From assembly GCA_964560975.1 (NCBI GenBank), contig CAZLNE010000097.1, positions 1 to 7,593 on the forward strand: a stretch of DNA of 7,593 bases. Direction: 5' to 3'. Numbering within the stretch: position 1 is the first letter of the stretch; every line of letters starts with the position of its first letter. Positions 1-5,952 of the stretch are shown here, one piece after another. The position numbers and the translations under genes are program-made. The notes beneath the pieces are model-generated. The model had not been told where the DNA came from, did no database searches, and saw nothing but the letters and a program-made list of their open reading frames with translations. The DNA comes from JAAZLA01 sp964560975. GTDB taxonomy: Bacteria > Spirochaetota > Spirochaetia > Treponematales > Treponemataceae.

Positions 1-1295
1 AAAATTGGAACGATGAAACCTTTATCACGGAGAGAGCGGGCTAGATTTACAACATTTGCCTCCCCTACTTCTGCACGATACACGTTTGCGCTAAAGGCAT
101 TTGCAATATTTTCTATTCTCATTGATGTAGGATCATTAACAGAAACAGCCATGCGTATTTTTTTCAAGGCTTCCGGTGTTTGTGCACCGTGTTTATATGC
201 GTTGTAAGCTAATTCTGAGAGTACAGAAAGCGCGAAAACTTCTTGAGCTTTTAGTACCTCTGCTTTTTGTGTTTTCTCATTCCAGTATACTATATTGCCC
301 CGATCTCCGTCACAATCAGGCATGTAGCCTAAAACCACAGAAGTCTCGCCTTGTGAGTGCAGCTCTTCCATTTTGCGCGCACAATGAGTGAGATTTTCCG
401 GTTCAGGAATTATTGCATGCATAATTTCGCGGGGTTTATCATTAAAAGAAATAAAACCAAAGCCTAACGAAGTAAACAAGTCTTTATCAATACTGAGAGT
501 TCTGGCACTGCCGTTCATATCTGCAAGGATGGTAAGTTTTTTCTTTTGTGCAGATTTTTTTAGGCTTGCCATAAATGCTGCTATTGTGAAATCATCTGTT
601 TCTGAGCTGATAACACCCTGTGTAAAGTTCTTATAATACTCAACAGCCTTCTCTTTATAGAAAGAAACCTTATCGTAGATCAGATTAATATCAGTCTCTA
701 AGGAATTATTAAAAAGTTCTACAGCTTTGAGCGCTGAGTTGTCCTGTGAACAAAGTTCCTTATACAATGCTGATAGTTTTGCTGCCTCACTTCCGGGAAT
801 TACGCCGCCGTCATGTAAGCCGAATTTTATGCCGTTATGGCCAATCGGATTATGACTTGCAGATATGTATAAAAAGCCGTCAAATTGGCGGGCATAGGCC
901 ATTATTTCAGGAGCAGCGCTAATAAATAGATACTGTACTTGTATGCCGTTTGCGAGCAGGATACGGATAATTACTTCTGCTATTTCTTGTCCTGTGGGTC
1001 GTGTATCGATTCCGACGACAATTGTTGGACTTTTCTTATGTAGTTTTTCCTTTATGTATTGAGAAAAACTCTGCGCAATATAGACTGATAATGCGGCGTT
1101 TTCTGGACCAATTGCACTTTGCGTATCTTCTTCTTCTCCGCTTATGGTATATATTTTTCGCCAGCCTGATGCTGAAAGAATCATAGAATCAAGCTCTTTT
1201 TGAAATACTGTTTGAGACGGGAGTAATGAGGTGAATGGAGAAAAATCAGAAGTTCCTATAAGTAAACCTGATGTCTTATCGAAAAACGTGCTCAT
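1..1295 (-). CDS. Phosphoglucomutase/phosphomannomutase family protein, C-terminus beyond left edge
   Basis: The frame stays open from ATG at 1295 to the left edge, giving 431 visible residues; the stop is not seen. It is an alpha-D-phosphohexomutase, a cytosolic enzyme family that moves phosphate between C1 and C6 of glucose or mannose phosphate. The phosphoserine loop reads SASHNP at residues 145-150 (catalytic Ser probably 147), the Mg-binding loop DCDGDR at 327-332, and the sugar-specificity loop appears as VGEANV at about 410-415. The C-terminal phosphate-binding domain would lie off the window. The start has a GGGAG Shine-Dalgarno at 1303-1307, seven bases upstream, and a promoter ends about 35 bases before it. 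Two oddities stand out. The serine loop sits late, after a long N-terminal stretch, and about 180 residues separate it from the metal loop, with a helical, Lys/Glu-rich section near 200-255. The sugar loop also lacks the usual GExSG serine. Glucose versus mannose specificity cannot be told from this. Confidence 0.93.
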   Translation of the reverse strand, partial: MSTFFDKTSGLLIGTSDFSPFTSLLPSQTVFQKELDSMILSASGWRKIYTISGEEEDTQSAIGPENAALSVYIAQSFSQYIKEKLHKKSPTIVVGIDTRPTGQEIAEVIIRILLANGIQVQYLFISAAPEIMAYARQFDGFLYISASHNPIGHNGIKFGLHDGGVIPGSEAAKLSALYKELCSQDNSALKAVELFNNSLETDINLIYDKVSFYKEKAVEYYKNFTQGVISSETDDFTIAAFMASLKKSAQKKKLTILADMNGSARTLSIDKDLFTSLGFGFISFNDKPREIMHAIIPEPENLTHCARKMEELHSQGETSVVLGYMPDCDGDRGNIVYWNEKTQKAEVLKAQEVFALSVLSELAYNAYKHGAQTPEALKKIRMAVSVNDPTSMRIENIANAFSANVYRAEVGEANVVNLARSLRDKGFIVPI

Positions 1296-1478
1296 TTTTA
1301 TGCTCCCAGTATCGTGATTTGTATAGAACATTTTATAGCATATAGTTTGGGTGTATGTCGATATTAACTTTCTCAAGAAGAAACATTTACTTCTGCTCTC
1401 TTGTATGGTAACCTAAACGTTATATGTTTCAATCGATGTATTCTTTATACCATATAGCAATTCTTAGGAGAAAAAGAT
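1296..1478. other. Divergent intergenic region between the mutase and GH3 genes
   Basis: This is 183 AT-rich bases between two divergent genes. The left half carries the minus-strand mutase promoter. The right half must carry the promoter for the GH3-HAD unit, but no candidate there is convincing. The best is TTTACT (1386-1391), 17 bases, then TAACCT (1409-1414) with a TGG just before it. AT-rich hexamers near 1420-1426 and 1446-1456 have no properly spaced -35. The GH3 Shine-Dalgarno AGGAG is at 1466-1470. I see no small ORF with a ribosome binding site, no RNA gene and no clear palindrome here. Confidence 0.6.
1332..1361 (-). promoter_or_regulatory. Sigma70-type promoter for the phosphohexomutase gene
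   Basis: Read on the minus strand, a -35 hexamer TCGACA (1356-1361, one mismatch to TTGACA) is followed by an 18-base spacer and a -10 hexamer TATAAA (1332-1337, one mismatch to TATAAT). The -10 is preceded by TGC, which fits the extended -10 pattern. The predicted start of transcription near 1325 gives a leader of about 30 bases that contains the GGGAG ribosome binding site. This is inferred from consensus matches only. Confidence 0.6.
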
Positions 1479-3176
1479 ATGAAAAAAACAAAGGGTCTTT
1501 GGAAAATTAAAGCGGCATTAACTCTTGTTGGAGAAATTCAGCTTGCAAAGATGAGGAAAGCATCGAAGAATTGTAAAAAAGCCCAATATAAGACCTTGTT
1601 TGAAATTCTTGATTATTCTAAAAATACGGTATATGGCAAGGAGCATCATTTTGAAGAAATTATGAAGGAAAAGAACATTGATGCCTTCTTTGCACTATAT
1701 AGAAAATTTGTACCTCTTAATGATTATGAAGATTTAAGGCCTTACATTGAACGCCACAAAAATGGCGAGAAAAATGTTCTGTTTGAAGGAAGTGCCAAAC
1801 TCTATGCTACAACAAGCGGTACCACAAACGAACCTAAATGGATTCCGTATTCATATAAATTTTATAGTGATGTCTATAACAAGATTGCCCAAACGTGGCT
1901 TTATCTGGCATTAAAAAACAGTCCTCATGTATTTGACGGGCCAAGTGTTTCAATTGTAGGAAAGGCGGTAGAAGGTAAGGCTCCGGATGGAACATTGTAC
2001 GGCTCTGCTTCCGGTATTACAAGGCGGGATCTTCCATCTTTTATTGAGCCGCTTCATACAGCTCCTGCTGCTGTCTATGATATTTCGGATTACAAAGCAC
2101 GTTACTATACTATTATGAGAATGGGTATTGCTCATGATACTCATTTTATTATTACTGCAAACCCGAGCACACTTGCTGAAATGCAGACCAATGCAAATGA
2201 ATTTTTTGATGACTATATTAATGATGTTGAACATGGCACTATTTCTTCAACAATGGACATAGCACCTTCTATTCGAGAAGAATTGGCGTTGTATATAAAA
2301 CCCGATCCAAAAAGAGCAGCCTTTCTCCGTGAACTTAAAAAAAAGCATGGTATTGTTCTTCCAAAACACTATTGGCCTAACTTAAAAGTAATTTATACTT
2401 GGAAATGCGGTAACACTAAAGTTTATTTTGATAAGATAAAGAATTCTTTTCCTGATGATTGTCAAATGATGGAATTTACCTATCTTGCATCTGAAGGCAG
2501 ATTTGGGCTTGTTTTGTCATCGAAAAATGATGCAACTGTTCTTTTTGGTCACATGATGTATTTTGAGTTTATTGCAGAAGAAGATATTGAAAATGAGGAG
2601 GCGGTCATTTATCAGCTGCATGAACTAAAAAAAGGAAAACGATACTGCCCGATCATTACAGAAAGTGCAGGATTATACCGCTATAGTATGAATGATTTGA
2701 TTGAAGTTACTGGTTTTTATAATGAATTTCCGGAAATTATTTTTATTCAGAAAATTAACGGTATTATTTCTATTACTGGAGAAAAACTGCATGAGAGACA
2801 GTTTATAGATGCCGTTCGTAAGACGGAAGAAGCAAAGGGTTTACATCTTCGCTTTTTTATTGGATTTGCAAATGTTGAAAAGGCACATTACAGTTATTAT
2901 TATGAATTTAAAGATAGAACAGTAAGTAATGAAGCATCTCAAAATTTTTCGGCCATGGTAGACGCTGAAATTCAAAAAATAAATATGGAATATGAGTCAA
3001 AGAGAAGCTCAAATCGTCTAAAAGAGCCTGAAACGTTTATTCTCACAGAGGATGCTTTTGAAAAATTCAAAGCCCGCTGTATTGAATGCGGTTTCCGTGA
3101 TGGGCAATTTAAACTTAATCTTTTATTACAGGATGAGAAGCGGCATGCGATGTTTAAGGATTTAATAAAAAAGTAA
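1479..3176 (+). CDS. GH3-family acyl-adenylating (acyl acid amido synthetase-like) enzyme
   Basis: A 565-residue protein of the GH3 family within the ANL adenylating superfamily. Characterised members, mostly from plants, activate a carboxylic acid with ATP and transfer the acyl group to an amino acid. The visible motifs are in the expected order: the P-loop-like TTSGTTNEPK at 111-120, YLASEGRFG at 335-343, YRYSMNDLIEVTGF at 400-413 with Asp406 in the nucleotide ribose-binding position, SITGEKL at 431-437, and GQFKLNLL at 542-549 with a candidate catalytic lysine at 545. Length matches the family. There is no signal peptide or membrane segment, so it should be cytosolic. The start is supported by AGGAG at 1466-1470, eight bases before ATG. 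Its stop overlaps the start of the HAD gene, so the two are cotranscribed. The substrate is unknown: I know of no bacterial GH3 chemistry that this sequence clearly matches, and auxin conjugation should not be assumed from the family name. Confidence 0.9.
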   Translation: MKKTKGLWKIKAALTLVGEIQLAKMRKASKNCKKAQYKTLFEILDYSKNTVYGKEHHFEEIMKEKNIDAFFALYRKFVPLNDYEDLRPYIERHKNGEKNVLFEGSAKLYATTSGTTNEPKWIPYSYKFYSDVYNKIAQTWLYLALKNSPHVFDGPSVSIVGKAVEGKAPDGTLYGSASGITRRDLPSFIEPLHTAPAAVYDISDYKARYYTIMRMGIAHDTHFIITANPSTLAEMQTNANEFFDDYINDVEHGTISSTMDIAPSIREELALYIKPDPKRAAFLRELKKKHGIVLPKHYWPNLKVIYTWKCGNTKVYFDKIKNSFPDDCQMMEFTYLASEGRFGLVLSSKNDATVLFGHMMYFEFIAEEDIENEEAVIYQLHELKKGKRYCPIITESAGLYRYSMNDLIEVTGFYNEFPEIIFIQKINGIISITGEKLHERQFIDAVRKTEEAKGLHLRFFIGFANVEKAHYSYYYEFKDRTVSNEASQNFSAMVDAEIQKINMEYESKRSSNRLKEPETFILTEDAFEKFKARCIECGFRDGQFKLNLLLQDEKRHAMFKDLIKK

Positions 3177-3907
3177 TGGAACTCTATACATCGTACTTCA
3201 CCGGCATTAAGGCTGTACTATTTGATTTTGATGGAACTCTGTATGATTTTAAATACCTGTCGTTAAGAGTGGTAATGAATAGTTTAAAGGATTTAGGTAT
3301 AGTACAATCTGAGCGCAAGGCACGAAAAGAACTAAGAGGTATAGAGTTCAAAACAGAAGAACATTTTCATGAAGTTTTCTTTCAGAATATTTCTCAAAAA
3401 AAACGAAAATCTCCAGAATACATACGAGAATGGTACTTTTCTGAATATCTGCCCCGCCTTGTTAAAATACTAAAAAAATACTATACCGCAAGACCGGGAA
3501 CATCAGATTTATTCGAAAAACTAAAAAATTCTGCTATCCGCTGTGCAGTGTATTCTGATTATGGAGCCGTGGGGCATCGGCTTGAAGCGATCGATCTCAA
3601 TCCTGAACAATGCGGCCTATTATATAGTTCAGAAAAATTGGGCTCGTTAAAACCTTCATCAAGGGCCGCAAAAATTATCTGCGAGGATTTACATCTATTA
3701 CCTTCACAAATTCTAATGGTCGGCGACAGGGAAGACACTGATATTGCTTTTGCCAAGAACAGCGGGATGAAATATATTCAGATAAAGACACATAAAACGA
3801 ACAATAAAGCAAAGCCTGAAGATAACAATCTTATGGAATGGAATACCTTTGTTGAACTATGTACGCAGTTTGTGAAAGCAAATCCAGGGCAAATAATATC
3901 GGCTTAG
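3176..3907 (+). CDS. HAD-superfamily hydrolase (phosphatase-like)
   Basis: A 243-residue soluble HAD hydrolase of the phosphoglycolate phosphatase/beta-phosphoglucomutase-like type, probably hydrolysing a small phosphate ester. All four HAD motifs are visible: DFDGTLYD at 17-24 (nucleophile Asp17, acid/base Asp19), YSDYG at 126-130 with the phosphate-binding Ser127, Lys159 in LKPSSRAA, and the metal-binding GDREDTDI at 183-190. The helical cap lies between motifs I and II at about 25-105, and the Lys/Arg-rich stretch near 75-78 is probably on its surface. The A of its ATG is the last base of the upstream TAA (TAATG), and no Shine-Dalgarno lies at normal distance; the nearest, AAGGA, ends 15 bases upstream. 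Translation is therefore probably coupled to the GH3 gene. The substrate cannot be inferred, but the coupling suggests it acts in the same pathway as the GH3 enzyme. The stop interlocks with that of the convergent acyltransferase gene. Confidence 0.9.
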   Translation: MELYTSYFTGIKAVLFDFDGTLYDFKYLSLRVVMNSLKDLGIVQSERKARKELRGIEFKTEEHFHEVFFQNISQKKRKSPEYIREWYFSEYLPRLVKILKKYYTARPGTSDLFEKLKNSAIRCAVYSDYGAVGHRLEAIDLNPEQCGLLYSSEKLGSLKPSSRAAKIICEDLHLLPSQILMVGDREDTDIAFAKNSGMKYIQIKTHKTNNKAKPEDNNLMEWNTFVELCTQFVKANPGQIISA

Positions 3908-4704
3908 TCGCCTTCACTTGGCCAAATGTTGTTTGTAATGCCTGCAAGCTCCAAAACCTTTTGATGACAGAGCTTTCTCATTGAGAGAACTGCTTCTTTA
4001 CGACTTAATGAAGAATCCATTACTAAGGGCTCGCCGACACGTAATGTGATGGCGGGCTTTTCTTTTAAAAAGAGTTTTAAAAGCCCCTTAGGTTTTCTAT
4101 ATGAAAAAGCCATCGGAATCACCGGCAGGTTATAACGCTGAGCTAGAGTAAAAGCGCCTTTTTTAAAAGGACGAATAGGAACGTAATAAGGCCAATTGCT
4201 GGACTCGGGGAAAACGTGTATCCACTTTTTTTTCTTGTGCAGGGTATCAAAAGCTTCGTTGAATTTTCCCATTGCTTTAATAGTGTCAGGTATGGGAATA
4301 CCACCGACGAGTCTTATGAGGTTTTTATCTTTTGTACCAAAATTCTCTTTCCATGCAGGAAACCAAAGACGTCTGTACCGTACAGCTTGAAGAACTCCTA
4401 GAAAGTCCCAGCGGTAAACATGATTAGAAACTGTGAGTGCTCCATTTTTTAATAGCTTTTTGTGTTTGCGCAGATTTTCACGTCCTTCAATTTTTAAGCC
4501 GTATTTTATTGGTGCTATAAAAAAAACAAGGGTAAAAATACACGCATATGTTAACGTACTCCAAAGTCTGCATAATAGTTTTTTTTCTAAAAAGGGATAT
4601 GTTTCATCGACCATAAATGGTTCGACAATTTTACGCTCAATGAAGTGTGCATCGGGTTTGTCAGGATAGAGCAGTCCAAGATCTGGAATATAGGGTTCAT
4701 TCAT
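3904..4704 (-). CDS. PlsC-like 1-acyl-sn-glycerol-3-phosphate acyltransferase family protein
   Basis: A 266-residue lysophospholipid acyltransferase (LPLAT/PlsC family), which would transfer a fatty acyl chain to lysophosphatidic acid or a related acceptor at the inner membrane. The catalytic NHxxxxD box is NHVYRWD at 94-100. Block II is probably GGIPIPD at 134-140, block III is FPESSN at 165-170 in place of the usual FPEGTR, and block IV is VIPMAF at 195-200. One hydrophobic segment at about 50-67 precedes the catalytic domain and is a likely membrane anchor. The FPESSN variant, followed by WPYY and IRPFKKGAF, looks like a recognised bacterial subclass of PlsC-like proteins rather than a damaged active site; the exact acceptor is uncertain. 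The start has GAGGA (minus strand of 4711-4715), six bases before ATG. The gene lies 62 bp downstream of the C-S lyase on the same strand, has its own candidate promoter, and ends with its stop codon overlapping that of the HAD gene. Confidence 0.88.
   Translation of the reverse strand: MNEPYIPDLGLLYPDKPDAHFIERKIVEPFMVDETYPFLEKKLLCRLWSTLTYACIFTLVFFIAPIKYGLKIEGRENLRKHKKLLKNGALTVSNHVYRWDFLGVLQAVRYRRLWFPAWKENFGTKDKNLIRLVGGIPIPDTIKAMGKFNEAFDTLHKKKKWIHVFPESSNWPYYVPIRPFKKGAFTLAQRYNLPVIPMAFSYRKPKGLLKLFLKEKPAITLRVGEPLVMDSSLSRKEAVLSMRKLCHQKVLELAGITNNIWPSEGD
4029..4066 (+). terminator. Intrinsic terminator for the GH3-HAD unit, inside the convergent gene
   Basis: On the plus strand GCTCGCC (4029-4035) pairs with GGCGGGC (4051-4057), with one G-U wobble. 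The stem continues through a G-U pair (4036/4050) and, past one A-A mismatch, CAC (4038-4040) with GTG (4046-4048), closing on a five-base loop. TTTTCTTTT follows at 4058-4066. It starts 122 bases past the HAD stop. The opposite side of the stem has no U-tract when read on the minus strand, so it should stop only plus-strand transcripts. Confidence 0.7.
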
Positions 4705-4716
4705 GCGGCATCCTCA

Positions 4717-4734
4717 AATTAATGGTAATTAATT
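4717..4734. repeat. Inverted repeat over the predicted acyltransferase transcription start
   Basis: AATTAAT (4717-4723) and ATTAATT (4728-4734) form perfect 7-base arms around a four-base spacer. The right arm overlaps the predicted -10, and the left arm ends one base before the Shine-Dalgarno. The position suits a repressor operator. Both arms are pure A/T, so chance in AT-rich DNA is a real alternative. Confidence 0.45.
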
Positions 4735-4760
4735 CTACCACAAGAGATTAGAAACCGCAA
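4732..4760 (-). promoter_or_regulatory. Candidate promoter for the PlsC-like gene
   Basis: On the minus strand TTGCGG (4755-4760) sits 17 bases from TAGAAT (4732-4737), which has one mismatch to TATAAT and is preceded by TGG, an extended -10. The -35 is weak (TTG only). Predicted transcription starts near 4725, about 20 bases before the ATG. It lies in the 62-bp gap after the C-S lyase gene, where I see no terminator, so readthrough from the sulfur operon may also supply transcript. Confidence 0.5.
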
Positions 4761-4766
4761 GAAATA

Positions 4767-5942
4767 TCAGTCTGCTTTAAAAGCCTGAGCTAACTGCTCG
4801 AGAGCCTTTTGAAGAATTGAGCGGGGACAGGCTATGTTAATACGCTGAAATAAAGAGCCTTCTCGTCCGAACATTAATCCATCATCAAGCCACAAGAACG
4901 CCTTATGTACAATAAGATTATGAATTTCATCATCGGTTAAGCCTGTTTTACTGAAATCCAGCCAAACAAGATAGGTGCCTTGAGGTTCGACTAAAGTGAT
5001 ACCAGCCAGGTTTTCTTTTAAGAAGTTTCGAAGATACTCGAGATTTTTAAACAGATATGCCTTTAGCTGCATGAGCCATTCCTCACCATACGTGTATGCT
5101 GCTTCACAGGCAGCAATGCCTGCACTATTGAGCTGACTGTAACCGCTTGCATTATACGTTCTTATGAACTTTTTTCGTAGATCCGGATCCTCTATCCAGA
5201 TATTTGAACATTGCAGCCCCGCAAGATTAAAGGTTTTACTTGGCGCAGTGCACATGATGCTTATGGTAGAAAACTCAAGGTGCAGCGTTGAAAATATGGT
5301 GTGTTCATAGCCCGGATAGGTAAAATCTGCATGTATTTCATCTGAAACAACGATTACTCCGTATTTCAGACAGATGTTCCCAAGTCTCAACAGCTCTTCC
5401 TTCGTCCAAACGCGTCCAACAGGATTATGAGGAGAGCATAATATAAAAAGCTTTACTTTATTATCGATGATTTTCCGTTCAAAATCCTCAAAATCAATAC
5501 TATACCTGCCGTCACGGTACACCAGAGGATTAGTCACAAGTTTACGGTTATTATTGATGACACTGCTTTTAAACGGATAATAGACCGGAGGCTGAATTAT
5601 AACGCTATCTCCTTCGTTCGTATATGATCGTATTGCCTGTACTATGGCATATACAATACCGGGTGTTTTAACAAGCCATTCTCTTTGTACTTCATAGTTA
5701 AAATGCCGCTTAAACCACGAGGCGGCAGCTTCAAAGTAGGAAGAACCGCTTTCGGTGTAGCCGAAGATACCGTGTTCAGCGCATTTTTTTACCGCATCTC
5801 TAACTTCTACAGGACAGGGAAAGTCCATATCAGCAACCCAGAGGGGGAGAATGGATGAGGGCATGCCTCTAAGTTCTGCAAAATCATATTTAAGAGAATT
5901 CGTGTTTTTTCTGTCTATTATGGTGTCAAAATTATATGTCAT
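4767..5942 (-). CDS. patB: MalY/PatB-family PLP-dependent cysteine-S-conjugate beta-lyase (cystalysin/cystathionine beta-lyase-like)
   Basis: A 391-residue fold-type I PLP enzyme that cleaves the C-S bond of cystathionine, cysteine or cysteine conjugates to pyruvate, ammonia and a thiol or sulfide. Visible elements are LPLWVADMDF near 32-41, the paired tyrosines Tyr121-122 in PPVYYPF, CSPHNPVGRVW at 169-179 with the PLP-contacting Asn173, SDEIHADF at 200-207 with Asp201 to the pyridine nitrogen, the Schiff-base Lys236 in TAPSKTFNLAG, and the carboxylate-binding Arg367 in FQRIN. Spacing and sequence closely match T. denticola cystalysin. I start it at the ATG at 5942: family members begin close to the MTYNFD sequence, and AAGGCGG lies just upstream. 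An in-frame ATG at 5984 would add 14 residues and overlap the upstream gene by 32 bases. It is the third gene of the sulfur operon, 10 bases after the gamma-synthase-like gene. The context suits homocysteine formation; sulfide-releasing cysteine desulfhydrase activity is equally possible. Confidence 0.92.
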   Translation of the reverse strand: MTYNFDTIIDRKNTNSLKYDFAELRGMPSSILPLWVADMDFPCPVEVRDAVKKCAEHGIFGYTESGSSYFEAAASWFKRHFNYEVQREWLVKTPGIVYAIVQAIRSYTNEGDSVIIQPPVYYPFKSSVINNNRKLVTNPLVYRDGRYSIDFEDFERKIIDNKVKLFILCSPHNPVGRVWTKEELLRLGNICLKYGVIVVSDEIHADFTYPGYEHTIFSTLHLEFSTISIMCTAPSKTFNLAGLQCSNIWIEDPDLRKKFIRTYNASGYSQLNSAGIAACEAAYTYGEEWLMQLKAYLFKNLEYLRNFLKENLAGITLVEPQGTYLVWLDFSKTGLTDDEIHNLIVHKAFLWLDDGLMFGREGSLFQRINIACPRSILQKALEQLAQAFKAD

Positions 5943-5944
5943 AA

Positions 5945-5951
5945 CCGCCTT
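5945..5951 (-). promoter_or_regulatory. Ribosome binding site deciding the C-S lyase start
   Basis: On the minus strand AAGGCGG, one mismatch to AAGGAGG, falls between the stop of the upstream gene (5953-5955) and the ATG at 5942; its AAGG core is five bases from that ATG. This favours 5942 over the longer in-frame start at 5984 and suggests translation coupled to the preceding gene. Confidence 0.6.
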
Positions 5952-5952
5952 C

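Noticed and set aside
13..1186. Plus-strand open frames at 13-207, 176-391, 388-636 and 1001-1186
   Set aside because: All lie antisense to the phosphohexomutase, whose catalytic loops confirm the minus strand, and the proteins have no recognisable motifs.
1950..2234. Minus-strand 94-residue frame inside the GH3 gene
   Set aside because: It lies wholly within GH3 between its first and second motifs; low-complexity translation with no supported start.
3528..3550. Possible minus-strand terminator hairpin (CTGC/GCAG next to an A-rich stretch) for the acyltransferase transcript
   Set aside because: Only a four-base stem with a large loop, more than 350 bases past the stop and inside the HAD gene; too weak to call.
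4196..4669. Plus-strand open frames antisense to the acyltransferase
   Set aside because: They are shadows of the minus-strand gene with its NHxxxxD box and ribosome binding site; no supported start or family resemblance.
4705..4766. Terminator between the C-S lyase and the acyltransferase
   Set aside because: The only inverted repeats are short and A/T-rich, with no U-tract on the minus strand; better explained as promoter or operator sequence.
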